Shown in pieces: positions 34,681 to 46,983 of a DNA stretch of 64,000 nucleotides. The notes beneath the pieces are model-generated. The model ran no database searches, was not told where the DNA came from, and saw only the letters and a program-made list of their open reading frames with translations. The DNA comes from Astragalus membranaceus (taxonomy: Eukaryota > Streptophyta > Magnoliopsida > Fabales > Fabaceae), in assembly GCA_039519185.1 (NCBI GenBank), contig CM076847.1, positions 42,132,916-42,196,915 of the forward strand, read 5' to 3'. The translations under genes and the position numbers were made by a program. The stretch's first letter is position 1. Every line of letters starts with the position of its first letter.

Positions 34681-34981
34681 CTCCTAAAAAATATTTTCAC
34701 AAGTTTTGTGCTTGTCCTATTTAATCTTGCATACATGAGGTTTTAAAAAATATTTTCATGCAAAATTATTTTTATAAATCCTTTTTGTGAAAAATGATCA
34801 AAATCCCCTTTTTGACCCTAAAACCCTAATTTCCCCAAAAAGGGCATTCTAACCCTAAAAATGATTTCAAAAACTTTGGAGCGGTTTCTAGGACCCAAAA
34901 TGCAATGCATAATTTATTTTTTTATTTTTTTTGTGGAAAATTAGGGTTTTGACCTAAGCCAGACAAAATTGGGGTATGACA

Positions 34982-36766
34982 GCTGCCCCTCTTTATCTGA
35001 ATTTTAACGAGGAATATGAATTGGCCGAAACATATTCCAAGGCAAAATGAAGATAAAGAATTCAGAAATTATACCGATTTTGTCTACTTGGGGAAACCCG
35101 AATTTTCCTCTTTTTCTTTTTCTATTTTTTTTTTGAATAGATGGGCTTGATAATAAACGGGAAATGGTCAACACTTGGCGCATTAACCGAGAGAGAAAAT
35201 GACAGACCACTCGGGATCTGAAGGAGCACTAAGGCTCTGAAGGACCACTCAGGGTTTGAGGGAGCACTAAGGCTCTGAAGGACCGCTCAGGGTCTGAAGG
35301 AGCACTAAGGCTCTGAAGGACCGCTCAGGGTCTGAAGGAGCACTAAGGCTCTGAAGGACCGCTCGGGGTCTGAAGGAGCACTAAGGCTCTGAAGGTCTAA
35401 TTCGCAGTCGATGCTTGGCGCATTGATTGGAGTTAAACTGAAGGACCGACGAGGTCTGAAGGGCATGCCTAAGCCTGATGGACCAATGGGTCTGATGGAG
35501 CGCAAACTAGCAACGGTACTAGTAAAACGGTTTGCTTGGGGGGTGGCCTTTTCCGAGCGGCCATGATGGGTCAAGATCAGATCCGGAACTGATATGTTGA
35601 CCATGAAGGACGTTCACTGTGTCTCAGGCTGACACAACTAGTCTGAAGGACCACTCTGGGTCTGAAGGACTTACCCGCAGCTCGAATATGGGGTGAAGTC
35701 TGCTTTTGAAGGGACACTTGGGTCCTGAAGGGATTCACGAATCCTGTTGATTGATTGATTGAAATGTTCAAAGCTGCCGCACTGAATTGAGGTACCTGCA
35801 TACGTCAGTTGATGCAAGGAATAGTGCATGGAGTATGGGTGCATGTTATGCATGGGCATCTTATGCATGTGCATGCAATGCTATGATTTTGGTGTGATGA
35901 TGAATGTGGTAAAATGCTATTCCTGATTCTTCATCTCTTTGATTTTTCTTTGGTCAGCTTTCTTTTTTCTGACTGCTTGTTTTTCCTTTTGCTTTTTCAT
36001 TCTTTGATCAGCTTTCTTTTTTTTCTGATCGTTTGTTTTTTTCTTTTGCTCTTTTTTTGAATGATTTTGCCTGATCAGCTTTCCTTTTTCTGATCATCTG
36101 TTTTTTGTCTGCTCCTTTGCTCTTTCGGCTTATTTTCTTTTGCTGGTTCGACCAACCCATGACGAGACTGAGGGACCGATTGGAATTGTGGTGGCGTATA
36201 AGCCCAGTGCCGATTGCCTTGTAATTTGCCATCTGAAATGGCCTATGAGTGCAATTATTTCCTTGTAAGCTTAATTTGCCCTGAGAAGTTGCTTCATTCC
36301 CGTAACTTTTAAAATTTCGCAATGATTGAGATGCTCTATGATTTATGCACATGTTTTACAGGTCAGTGTTACCATCATCATAAAACATTTATTTGAGCAG
36401 AAAAAGCAGGGAAATAGAAAAACAAACAGACGTGAGAAAGATTGAACTTTATTGATGTAGAAATCGGTCGCACAAGAAGTTACGCCAACTGTTCAATACA
36501 TTTGAAAGTTTAAACTACAAAAAGACACGAAAAAAAAAAAGAAGCTGATTTCTGACTGTGCGTCTCTGTGGAACAGTGCTAAACATTTATGTCCCTGACC
36601 TTGATCACCCCCTCATCCGAGTCTTCAGGGGAGTTGTATGCCTTTCTTTACTTTTCATGCCCAAGCTTTCCGACCCTAATTTTTGCCTGGATCGCCCTTT
36701 GCGGGTTTTCAACCTAGCGAGCTAATTCTTACTTGGCTTGTCTTTCTCTTTTTTCGTCTATTTCTA
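34982..36766 (-). other. Ogre2 3' UTR with polypurine tract
   Basis: GCTGCCCCTCTTTAT next to the 3' LTR is the polypurine tract on the coding strand (ATAAAGAGGGGCAGC). The rest is non-coding sequence related to the Ogre1 3' UTR, with a 38-bp tandem repeat (35207-35400) not present in Ogre1, and T/C-rich stretches near 35930-36140 repeating a CTGATCAGCTTTC-like string. Confidence 0.8.
35207..35400. repeat. 38-bp tandem repeat in Ogre2 3' UTR
   Basis: GCACTAAGGCTCTGAAGG starts at 35226, 35264, 35302, 35340 and 35378, exactly 38 bp apart, alternating with GGACCGCTCAGGGTCTGAAG. About five units. Degenerate single copies continue to about 35490 and near 35640-35740. Confidence 0.93.
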
Positions 36767-36921
36767 TCAGGCATAATACTTCTTCACTTGATCGGAATTG
36801 ACGGGGTTCCTTAAATATTCACCGTCCATGTTCGTGAGTATCAGCGCTCCTCCGGAGAAGGCTTTCTTGACTATGTACGGGTCCTCATAGGTGGGAGTCC
36901 ATTTTGCACGGGGATCACTTT
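36767..36921 (-). pseudogene. Ogre2 integrase C-terminal tail, cut off by ChrA
   Basis: The last about 50 codons of Ogre2 integrase (DPRAKWTPTYEDPYIVKKAF to KKYYA and TGA at 36767-36769). They match the end of the Ogre1 integrase fragment. The rest of the domain continues at 46132 on the other side of ChrA. Confidence 0.88.
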
Positions 36922-39215
36922 TGTAACACCCTAGTATTTCTAACATGTAGAAACACCGAAGATGCACAGATGCGGAAATCCAAAGGACACAGTTCCTGTT
37001 TAAGTATTGGACATACAAACTTTTTCCGAAATAAAAACATAATCGGAATAACATTACTTCATAAATAGAAGTTTATCGGTTCCACACCGATTGGATTACA
37101 ATATCCAAGTCCAAATACCAAATGGAAACATAAAACGGTTCATATAACTCATAATCAATACAAGTTAATACAACCAACTGGACAACAAAAGAACAATGGA
37201 TCACGTGACTAAGTCTTCAGCACCTCCAAGAGTATACCAACTACTCGTGCACAATAGTCTTCCTTTTTCCCTGCTTCTCTGAAAAACAACAATTATGGAT
37301 AGGGTGAGATAACATTATCTCAGTGAGTCCTACCGTGCCCCCTCACTGACACTCGGTTCAATTCATTAAACCGTTATAACAAAACTGACATAACAATGTC
37401 TTATTTATTAATCGAAATGCCACGCACTTCGTGAATTTATTTAACACGTACCGACTGCAATCCAGTGCTAATCCCGGTAATCGTGTGTTCCATTTAGCAT
37501 AAACCGACTGCAATCCGGTGCTAATCCCGGTAACCCGTGAGTTGACCACGCCAAAACACATTCAGGGCCTAGGTAAGGGGTCATGACTACCCTCCCTAGT
37601 ATGCTACTTGTCGGGTCGTCACCCAACGCAATACGTATGACAATACGCATCAAATTCTCGAGAGTTAGATAATTTATAGCTTCTTTTTCATTTTGATCAC
37701 CAAAGGATCAGTCATATAATAATTGGATAAATAATATCCTTGTCGATCTATAACCCGTTTTGAGGAATTCATAATTTAGACCTCCGGCATTATAATCATT
37801 TTCATTTGACATATATAAACATATATATTCAGTTAATCCATCAATCCGTGCACTCACACGCGTACTAGGGTTTCGGTTTTTCGATCAAATGGGCTTTCAA
37901 AGTTCTTTTTCAAATCATGTGTTGAATGAGTTCAAAATAAGGTTTTCAGTAGTGGAATTCCTTTTTAAATGATTGAGAAAAAGATTAGAAAAGGTTCGGG
38001 ATCAAACGGTACGACGAAATGAGAAAACGGAAACCGGGGACAGATCCTCACGCACGGTCCGTGCCCAGGGGCGCACGACCCGTGCGTGAAACACTTCATT
38101 AATCCATTCCCATCAGAAAGTTACGCACGGTCTGTGCCCAGGGGCGCAAGATCCGTGCGTCCTATATTGCACGCACGTTCAGGTATCAGAAACAGGCGCA
38201 CGATCCGTGCCCAGGGGCGCACGACCCGTGCGTCCTGTAACAGTCCCAGATTTCACAGTTTTTCTCATTTTCGTTCTCCGTTTTTGCCCAATGCGATTCC
38301 TAAGAAAATGTCCAGGCATTCTAGAACACATATACAAGACATTTCATTTCAATGATTTCATCAAAATTCCCGTTAAACCGTAAAATAACGTTTAGACTCA
38401 AAAATCGTTTTTCGGTTCTAAGTCTTTCGAAAACAGAAAACGTGACCAAGGAATCCAATACCGAAAACAAGTTCAGAATAGCAAAATGCCCTATCGTGAG
38501 TAGAACTCACCCGTTATACCGAAGTTCGAGAGTTGGGTCGAGAGACGAAATCGTCGAACCGAAAACAACGAACTATCCCCGCTAGAAACCGAATTCGAAC
38601 AAGGACAGTGGCTTCCTTTCTCTCTAACTGAAACAGCAACCCAATCTTTCACAACTTTCTCCAAACTGAAATGCAAGCTTGAGACTTCCCCCTCTTAACA
38701 GCAAAACTGAACATGCAAGCCATCAACACATAGCTCCACCATTTTCACCACTAGGAGCTTCATGGGCATCAATGGAGATGAGAGAAAGAATGAGAATCAA
38801 GCTTTGAAAGTGGTACCATTGGAAAGGAAAACGAAAATGGAGTGGAGAGGAGGTTAGAACACTTACATGCAAGAAGGATTTGAGATGAGCCCCTCCTTCC
38901 TCCTCTTCTCCTCTTTCACGCCCTCTCTCCCCCTCTATTCTTCAGCTTTTAAATTTCTGAAATTTGATGGAATGGCCAAGTGTGGCTGGAGGTTCAGATT
39001 AGGGAGTATATATACTGAGGGTGTGAATTGACCAATTTGCCCTTCAGCTTAAAATGTTATAATTAACCATGACTAAGCCACAATTAATTTTGGAATAGAA
39101 TTTCTTTGGACTTTTCCTCGAATAATAATCCCCGAGACACGACTAATTATTCCCACAAATAATTAATCGGTCCTAGGCATCATAATACGAGTCTTTAAAA
39201 ATTAGGGATGTTACA
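36922..39215 (-). repeat. ChrA 3' LTR
   Basis: 2294 bp, plus-strand ends TGTAACACCC and GGATGTTACA. Contains the GCACGG/CCGTGC array at 38052-38231. Confidence 0.93.
38052..38231. repeat. GCACGG-N-CCGTGC paired palindrome array, ChrA LTR
   Basis: 13-bp palindromes with a 1-3-bp centre start at 38052 and 38073, 38125 and 38146, 38198 and 38219. Members of a pair are 21 bp apart with CCAGGGGC between them, and pairs repeat every 73 bp exactly. Some arms carry single changes. The 5' LTR copy lies at about 44941-45121. Confidence 0.93.
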
Positions 39216-39232
39216 ATCACCCCAACTTTTAA
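39216..39232 (-). other. ChrA polypurine tract
   Basis: The coding strand reads TTTTAAAAGTTGGGGTGAT immediately before the 3' LTR. Confidence 0.7.
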
Positions 39233-39242
39233 AATTTTGTCC

Positions 39243-42200
39243 TCAAAATTGACAAGACGTACCTAACTGAAAGAGATACGGATATCGAGCACGCATGTCT
39301 TCTTCCAGTTCCCAGGTAGCCTCTTCGACTGAAAAGCCATCCCAAACTACTTTGATAATCGGAATTGACCTTGAACGCAGAGTCTTCACACCACGCTCCA
39401 AGATATAACTAGGATAAGGTTGAAATGACAAATCCGGTCGCAGGTCAATTGTATCAACACTCAACGGTTGATGCAGATCGGGAACATACTTCCTCAACTA
39501 AGACACGTGGAACACATCATGGAGGTTTGATAGGGCCGGAGACACTGCAAGGCGATAAGCAACTGGCCCAATCCGCTCGATGATTTGGAAAGGTCCAACA
39601 TATCGAGCACTGAGCTTCTTCGCTCGCAAAGCTCTGCCGGTGCCTATGGTTGGAGAAACTTTCAAAAACACATGATCACCAACCTCAAACTCCAACGGTC
39701 TCCTTCGGTTGTCAGCGTAGCTCTTCTGCCGACTCTGTGCAACCTTCATCCTTTCTCGAATTAACTTGATCTTCTCAGTAGTCTCGCGAACCATATCGGG
39801 TCCCAAAAACTTGTCTTCACCAATCTCCCACCAACACAACGGAGTTCTACACTTCCTACCATAAAGTGCTTCAAACGGTGCCATTCCAATGCTGGAGTGG
39901 TAACTGTTGTTGTAGGAGAATTCTACTAATGGAAGATGGTCCTCCCATTTTCTCCCGCTATCGAGCACACAAGCCCGAAGCATGTCCTCCAGAGTCTAAA
40001 TAGTCCTCTCCGTCTGACCATCAGTCTGAGGATGATAAGCAGTACTAACCAGCACTCTAGTTCCCAAAGCTTCATTCATTGCTTTCCAGAATCTGGAAGT
40101 AAACTTGGGATCTCGGTCTGACACGATACTCGTTGGAACTCTATGCAGTCTGATAATGTTCTTCACATATTCATCTGCTAACTTGGAAACCTTATAAGTC
40201 GAACGTACTGGGATAAAGTGAGCGGATTTGGTCAATCGGTCCACTATCACCCAGATAGAATCATTGCCGGCCTGTGACCTCGGAAAACCCATAACGAAGT
40301 CCATTGAGATATCTTCCCACTTCCAAACTGGCACATCTAGCGGTTGTAACTGACCGCCTGGTCTCCGGTGTTCCGCCTTAACCTTATGACAAGTTAAGCA
40401 CCGAGAAACAAATTCTGCAACCTCGGTCTTCATCCCAGGCCACCAATACATTAACTTCAAGTCTCGGTACATCTTGGTGGATCCCGGATGCACAGAGTAC
40501 TGACTCCTATGAGCTTCTTCCAATACTTGCCTTTTGATATCATCATTATCGGGGACACAAATCCTTCCATTAAAACAAATCATGCCGTCACTATCCTCAA
40601 TAAAATCTGGCGATCTTTTCTGAGACTGTAACTTCATATCGGCTCCTTGAGCTACACGGATTTGTTCCCTTAGCACACTGGCTATCCGTATATGCCGCAA
40701 CACTATGCGGTCCCTCTTTCTTATCACCTTGAGCCTCAAGTCTCTAAATGACTCTAACAAAGCCATCTCGTGAACCATTAACCTTGACGTGTGGTTAGAC
40801 TTCCTGCTCAGAGCATCTGCTACCACATTGGCTTTCCCAGGGTGATATTTCAATTCGAAGTCGTAGTCCTTCAAAAATTCAGTCAACCTTCTCTGTCTGT
40901 TATTCAACTCTTTTTGGTCAAACAGATACTTCAAGCTCTTGTGATCACTAAAAACCTCGAAACGAGAACCGTAAAGGTAATGTCTCCAAATTTTCAGTGC
41001 AAACACAATAGCCGCCAACTCTAGGTCATGAGTTGGGTAATTCCGTTCATGCGTTTTCAATTGCCAAGAGGCATAAGCCACAACATGTTGATTCTGCATG
41101 AGAACACATCCTAAACCCTTCCCAGATGCATCACTGTAAATTTGAAATCCCAATGACGGATCCGGAAGAATTAGGATTGGAGCAGAAGTTAACTTTTCTT
41201 TCAATCCAAGAAAACACTCCTCACAATCGGCATCCCAAGTAAACGGTTGGCCCTTGCGAGTTAACCGAGTAAGCGGAAGTACCAATTGTGAAAAACCTTC
41301 AATAAATCTTCTATAGTAACCAGCTAGGCCCAGAAAGCTTCTGATCTCAGTCACTGACGTTGGCCGTTCCCAGTTCAACACTGCTTCCACTTTGCTGGGA
41401 TCAACTGTAACTCCTTCCTGGGAAATCACATGACCCAAGAATTTCACCTCGGACATCCAAAAATCACACTTCGACGGTTTAGCATAAAGTTTCTTCTCTC
41501 GGAGTACTCCTAGGACAAAGCGGAGATGCTGGGCATGCTCCTCAACTGACTTTGAGTAAACCAAGATATCATCAATAAAAACGACCACAAACTGATCTAG
41601 GTAGGAATGAAATACTCTATTCATATAGTCCATGAATACGGCTGGAGCGTTAGTCAATCCGAAGGGCATCACCACAAACTCGTAGTGTCCGTACCTCGTA
41701 TGAAAAGCGGTCTTCGGAATGTCTAGGGCTCTTACCCTGATTTGATGGTACCCTGACCTTAGATCAATTTTGGAGAAAACTTTAGCACCTCGCAGTTGGT
41801 CAAGTAGATCATCTATCCTTGGTAATGGATACTTGTTCTTGATAGTGATTTTATTCAGCTGACGGTAGTCTATGCATAATCTCATGCTTCCGTCCTTCTT
41901 CTTGACTAACAATACCGGAGCACCCCATGGAGAAGCACTCGGTCGAATAAACTTCTTGGAAATTAATTCCTCAAGTTGGGACTTCAATTCCTTCAGTTCG
42001 AGAGGAGACATCCTATAAGGTGCTATGGATATTGGCCCTGCACCAGGCGCCAAATCTATAGAGAATTCTACCTCTCGTTCTGGAGGCAAAGAGGAGACCT
42101 CCTCGGGAAAAACATCTAAGAATTCATTAACAACTTGTATAGATGATAAATCCAAATCAGCTTCAGTTGACGCAGACAAAATAACAACAAAAGCTTCTGC

Positions 42201-43673
42201 ACCTTGGAATAGAGACTGGCTGGCTAAAGCGAATGAAATAACACCATCTTCTGTAGGTAGTGAATGTTCCGCTACTTCAGAAGGGAAGTTAATTGTACGA
42301 TTGAAACAGTCAATTGTAATATGATTGGAAGTCATCCAATTCATTCCCAAAACGATCTCCATTCCCCTCATAGGCAAACAGATAAAATCTACGACAAAGT
42401 CCCTGTCTCTTATTGTAAGCAGACAGTTAAGGCACAAAGATTGGGTTCGCACACGACCCTTTGCTGCAGTGAGAATAGTTATTGGCTCGGATATAGGAGA
42501 TACTGTCAATCCTAACCGTTCAGCACATGCTTCTGAGATAAAGCAATGAGTAGCACCAGAGTCATACAAAATATTAACAGTTTGATTAAAGAGAGAACCT
42601 GTACCCCTTATAAGATTATCAGCTGGTTTGATGGTCTTGGCATCCAAAGTGTTGACTCGAGCCTGTCTAGGAGCATCAGGGGACTCTAAGAAAGCCTTTC
42701 TCGCTGGGCAGTTGTTAGCATAGTGCCCCTCTTCATTGCAATAATAACACTGGTTTGATTTTGACTCCAACTGACATTTTCCACGATGACTCTTTTTACA
42801 CACTTTACAGTTACGATACCCAAAAGTATTGTTCGACTGAACCTGCTTTCCTTTGTCTGAATTCCCTTTATACCTAGGGTTTGAAGAAGTTGACTCATTA
42901 ACCTTCTTCTTATCCTTCCAGAAATCTTTCCTTTCTGCATACATTCTTTTAAGATCGCTCTCAGCTGAATGAGCTTGTTGAACCAAAGCAGGATAAGTGG
43001 TCATGGAATAAGAACTGAGACCTTGATTCACATCGCCTCTAAGACCTTGTCTGAACATCACCATTTTCCACTAATCATCAGGAGCGGTGGTCCCCAATTC
43101 ATAGAATTGCGACAACCTCTCAAATTTTGCAGCATATTCCCCGACTGTCATCTCTTCCTGTTTCAAACTCAGAAATTCCATCTGCTTGGCAAGTCTTTGA
43201 GAGTCGGGAAAGTAATGACCCAAAAACAATTCCTTGAAATTATTCCACTCAAGAGGAGTTCCTTGAGTTTGTAGCATTCTACGAGCGTTAACCCACCAGG
43301 TGTGAGCATCCTCGTCCAGAGCGTTAGCAGCACAAATTACCTTTTCTCCTTCATTGCATTGCAAGGTATCAAAGATCCGTTCCATGGCATCTACCCAGAA
43401 ATGGGCTTTCATTGCCTCGGATCCTCCTTTGAAGGTTGGGGGTTTCATCTTCAGAAACCGGAAATACACCCTGTTGGGATCCTCAGGTGTTGGCACATTG
43501 ACTGGCTCAGCTGGTTGTGGTTGAGGCATCTGATGCGTCTGCTGCATTTGAGCCATCTGTTGCTGTTGCATTAGCATCATGTCATTCATCATCTTCTGCT
43601 GAGTCTCGATGACATTCTGCATCCATTCTTGATGAGGATCAACAGGTGGGTTTCTCCTACCTCTTCCAGCCAT
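39243..43673 (-). pseudogene. gag-pol: ChrA Gag-Pol polyprotein with three TAG codons
   Basis: One frame of 1477 codons from Met 43673 (MAGRGRRNPP) to 39243, interrupted only by TAG at 43071-43073, 39996-39998 and 39498-39500; there is no frameshift. Gag core about residues 60-210, a single CCHC knuckle (CYYCNEEGHYANNC), protease with YDSGATHCF, RT with the catalytic FIDD, RNase H, an integrase HHCC site (CLTCHK) and core, and a C-terminal chromodomain (IIKVVWDG and ATWELEED). At the last two stops ChrB has Gln in the aligned position, and all three are one C-to-T step from CAG. Loss of function looks caused by these stops alone. The domain set matches ChrB but the sequence is clearly a different family. 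Confidence 0.92.
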
Positions 43674-43796
43674 GATTCTGCGAAGTATGCACAAAGTATT
43701 AAGTTGATCAGGCTCAATGTCTAATAGCATACTAAGAAAAATCAGACTTAGAAGACGTAAAAGACTCTTAACATCTAAGTCCGACTAGGTCGAACC

Positions 43797-43808
43797 GCTC
43801 TGATACCA
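43797..43808 (-). other. ChrA primer binding site (tRNA-Met type)
   Basis: The coding strand reads TGGTATCAGAGC, two bases after the 5' LTR. Confidence 0.9.
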
Positions 43809-43810
43809 AA

Positions 43811-46126
43811 TGTAACACCCCAGTATTTCTAACATGTAGAAACACCGAAGATGCACAGATGCGGAAATCCAGAGGACACAGTTCCTGTTTAAGTATTGGA
43901 CATACAAACTTTTTCCGAAATAAAAACATAATCGGAATAACATTACTTCATAAATAGAAGTTTATCGGTTCCACACCGATTGGATTACAATATCCAAGTC
44001 CAAATACCAAACGGAAACATAAAACGGTTCATATAACTCATAATCAATACAAGTTAATACAACCAACTGGACAACAAAAGAACAAAGGATCACGTGACTA
44101 AGTCTTCAGCACCTCCAAGAGTATACCAACTACTCGTGCACAATAGTCTTCCGTTTTCCCTGCTTCTCTGAAAAACAACAATTATGGATAGGGTGAGATA
44201 ACATTATCTCAGTGAGTCCTACCGTGCCCCCTCACTGACACTCGGTTCAATTCATTAAACCGTTATAACAAAACTGACATAACAATGTCTTATTTATTAA
44301 TCGAAATGCCACGCACTTCGTGAATTTATTTAACACGTACCGACTGCAATCTAGTGCTAATCCCGGTAATCGTGTGTTCCATTTAGCATAAACCGACTGC
44401 AATCCGGTGCTAATCCCGGTAACCCGTGAGTTGACCACGCCAAAACACATTCAGGGCCTAGGTAAGGGGTCATGACTACCCTCCCTAGTATGCTACTTGT
44501 CGGGTCGTCACCCAACGCAATACGTATGACAATACGCATCAAATTCTCGAGAGTTAGATAATTTATATCTTCTTTTTCATTTTGATCACCAAAGGATCAG
44601 TCATATAATAACTGGATAAACAATATCCTTATTGATCTATAACCCGTTTTGAGGAATTCATAATTTAGACCTCCGGCATTATAATCATTTTCATTTGACA
44701 TATATAAACATATATATTCAGTTAATCCATCAATCCGTGCACTCACACGCGTACTAGGGTTTCGGTTTTTCGATCAAATGGGCTTTCAAAGTTCTTTTTC
44801 AAATCATGTGTTGAATGAGTTCAAAATAAGGTTTTCAGTAGTGGAATTCCTTTTTAAATGATTGAGAAAAAGATTAGGAAAGGTTCGGGATCAAACGGTA
44901 CGACGAAATGAGAAAACGGAAACCGGGGACAGATCCTCACGCACGGTCCGTGCCCAGGGGCGCACGACCCGTGCGTGAAACACTTCATTAATCCATTCCC
45001 ATCAGAAAGTTACGCACGGTCCGTGCCCAGGGGCGCACGACCCATGCGTCCTGTATTGCACGCACGTTCAGGTATCAGAAACAGGCGCACGATCCGTTCC
45101 CAGGGGCGCACGACCCGTGCGTCCTGTAACAGTCCCAGATTTCACAGTTTTTCTCATTTTCGTTCTCCGTTTTCGCCCAATGCGATTCCTAATGTCAGTC
45201 ACTCCTGAAACTCAGAAAATGTCCAAGCATTCTAGAACACATATACAAGACATTTCATTTCAATGATTTCATCAAAATTCCCGTTAAACCGTAAAATAAC
45301 GTTTAGACTCAAAAATCGTTTTTCGGTTCTAAGTCTTTCGAAAACAGAAAACGTGACCAAGGAATCCAATACCGAAAACAAGTTCAGAATAGCAAAATGC
45401 CCTATCGTGAGTAGAACTCACCTGTTATACCGAAGTTCGAGAGTTGGGTCGAGAGACGAAATCGTCGAACCGAAAACAACGAACTATCCCCGCTAGAGAC
45501 CGAATTCGAGCAAGGACAGTGGCTTCCTTTCTCTCTAACTGAAACAGCAACCCAATCTTTCACAACTTTCTCCAAATCGAAATGCAAGCTTGAGACTTCC
45601 CCCTCTTAACAGCAAAACTGAACATGCAAGCCATCAACACATAGCTCCACCATTTTCACCACTTGGAGCTTCATGGGCATCAATGGAGATGAGAGAAAGA
45701 ATGAGAATCAAGCTTTGAAAGTGGTACCATTGGAAAGGAAAACGAAAATGGAGTGGAGAGGAGGTTAGAACACTTACATGCAAGAAGGATTTGAGATGAG
45801 CCCCTCCTTCCTCCTCTTCTCCTCTTTCACGCCCTCTCTCCCCCTCTATTCTTCAGCTTTTAAATTTCTGAAATTTGATGGAATGGCCAAGTGTGGCTGG
45901 AGGTTCAGATTAGGGAGTATATATACTGAGGGTGTGAATTGATCAATTTTCCCTTCAGCTTAAAATGTTATAATTAACCATGACTAAGCCACAATTAATT
46001 TTGGAATAGAATTTCTTTGGACTTTTCCTCGAATAATAATCCCCGAGACACGACTAATTATTCCCACAAATAATTAATCGGTCCTAGGCATCATAATACG
46101 AGTCTTTAAAAATTAGGGATGTTACA
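43811..46126 (-). repeat. ChrA 5' LTR
   Basis: 2316 bp, aligned with 36922-39215. It has an extra segment of about 21 bp near 45193-45213 and its own copy of the palindrome array. Confidence 0.93.
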
Positions 46127-46131
46127 ACTTT

Positions 46132-46983
46132 GAATAGGCAGGATCTTCTTGACCACTAGGTCTCCCTCATTGAATCCTCGGGGACGAACTTTCTTGTCGA
46201 AAGCGGTTTTCATCCTTTGCTGGTATAGCTGCCCCTGACACAAGGCTGTGATTCTCTTCTCCTCAATGAGATTTAGCTGATCTAGGCGAGCTTGTACCCA
46301 CTCTGCTTCTTCCAGCTTAGTTTCCATTAGTACCCGCAGGGAGGGTATTTCGACCTCGATAGGGAGAACTGCCTCTGACCCGTATACCAAAGAGAAAGGG
46401 GTTGCCCCGGTCGATGTACGCACTGAAGTACGATAGCCGTGTAGAGCGAAAGGAAGCATCTCGTGCCAATCTTTGTACGTGACTACCATCTTCTGCACTA
46501 TCTTCTTGATGTTCTTGTTAGCCGCTTCGACTGCCCCATTCATCTTGGGCCGATAGGGGGAAGAATTATGATGCTGGATTTTGAACTCTGCGCACAGGTC
46601 TTTCATCATTTTGCTGTTCAGGTTGCTGGCGTTACCAGTGATGATCTTGTTAGGAAGACCATAACGGCAAATCAAGTCTTTCTTCACAAACTTGGCGACC
46701 ACTGAACTGGTTACACTGGAGTAGGAAGAAGCTTCGACCCACTTAGTGAAATAATCGATTGCAACCAGAATGAAACGATGTCCATTTGATGCTTTAGGCT
46801 CTATAGGGCCAATGACGTCCATGCCCCACATTGAGAACAGCCAAGATGCAGTCATGACATTTAGAGAGGCAGGTGGCACATGAATGTGATCAGCGTAGAT
46901 TTGGCACTTGTGGCACTTTCGGACGAAGCTGTAGCAGTCACCTTCCATCTGCAACCAGTAATAGCCGGCTCTCAAAGATTTTT
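46132..46983 (-). pseudogene. Ogre2 integrase, main part, out of frame with RT
   Basis: Reads RAGYYWLQMEGDC, the HHCC Cys pair (CHKCQIYAD), the core with MDVIGPI (first Asp), the second Asp region (KIITGNASN, where Ogre1 has TDNGSN, so that catalytic Asp is replaced by Gly here), and the catalytic Glu segment PKMNGAVEAANKN. It is cut at 46131 by ChrA and its last 50 codons are at 36767-36921. A one-base insertion near 46976-46985 puts it out of frame with the upstream RNase H. Integrase normally joins element DNA to the chromosome. Three separate lesions make it inactive. Confidence 0.87.

Larger units (their letters stand above)
20713..34981 (-). repeat. Ogre2 3' LTR, interrupted three times and partly deleted
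   Basis: Own segments: 20713-21726, 22055-22733, 25272-25489 and 34681-34981, aligned with 54534-57375. About 642 bp matching 56433-57074 are missing at 34680/34681, including the whole AATCGATT array and the TATA box. By-eye divergence from the 5' LTR over shared parts is about 1%. Confidence 0.9.
36922..46126 (-). mobile_element. ChrA: Tekay-like chromovirus, full structure, three in-frame stops
   Basis: Minus-strand element with ends TGTAACACCC and GGATGTTACA, flanked by ACTTT (36917-36921 and 46127-46131) inside the Ogre2 integrase. 3' LTR 36922-39215, polypurine tract, polyprotein frame 39243-43673, PBS, 5' LTR 43811-46126. LTR divergence by eye is about 28-30 substitutions in 2.29 kb plus one indel of about 21 bp (extra segment in the 5' LTR near 45193-45213). 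Confidence 0.94.
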
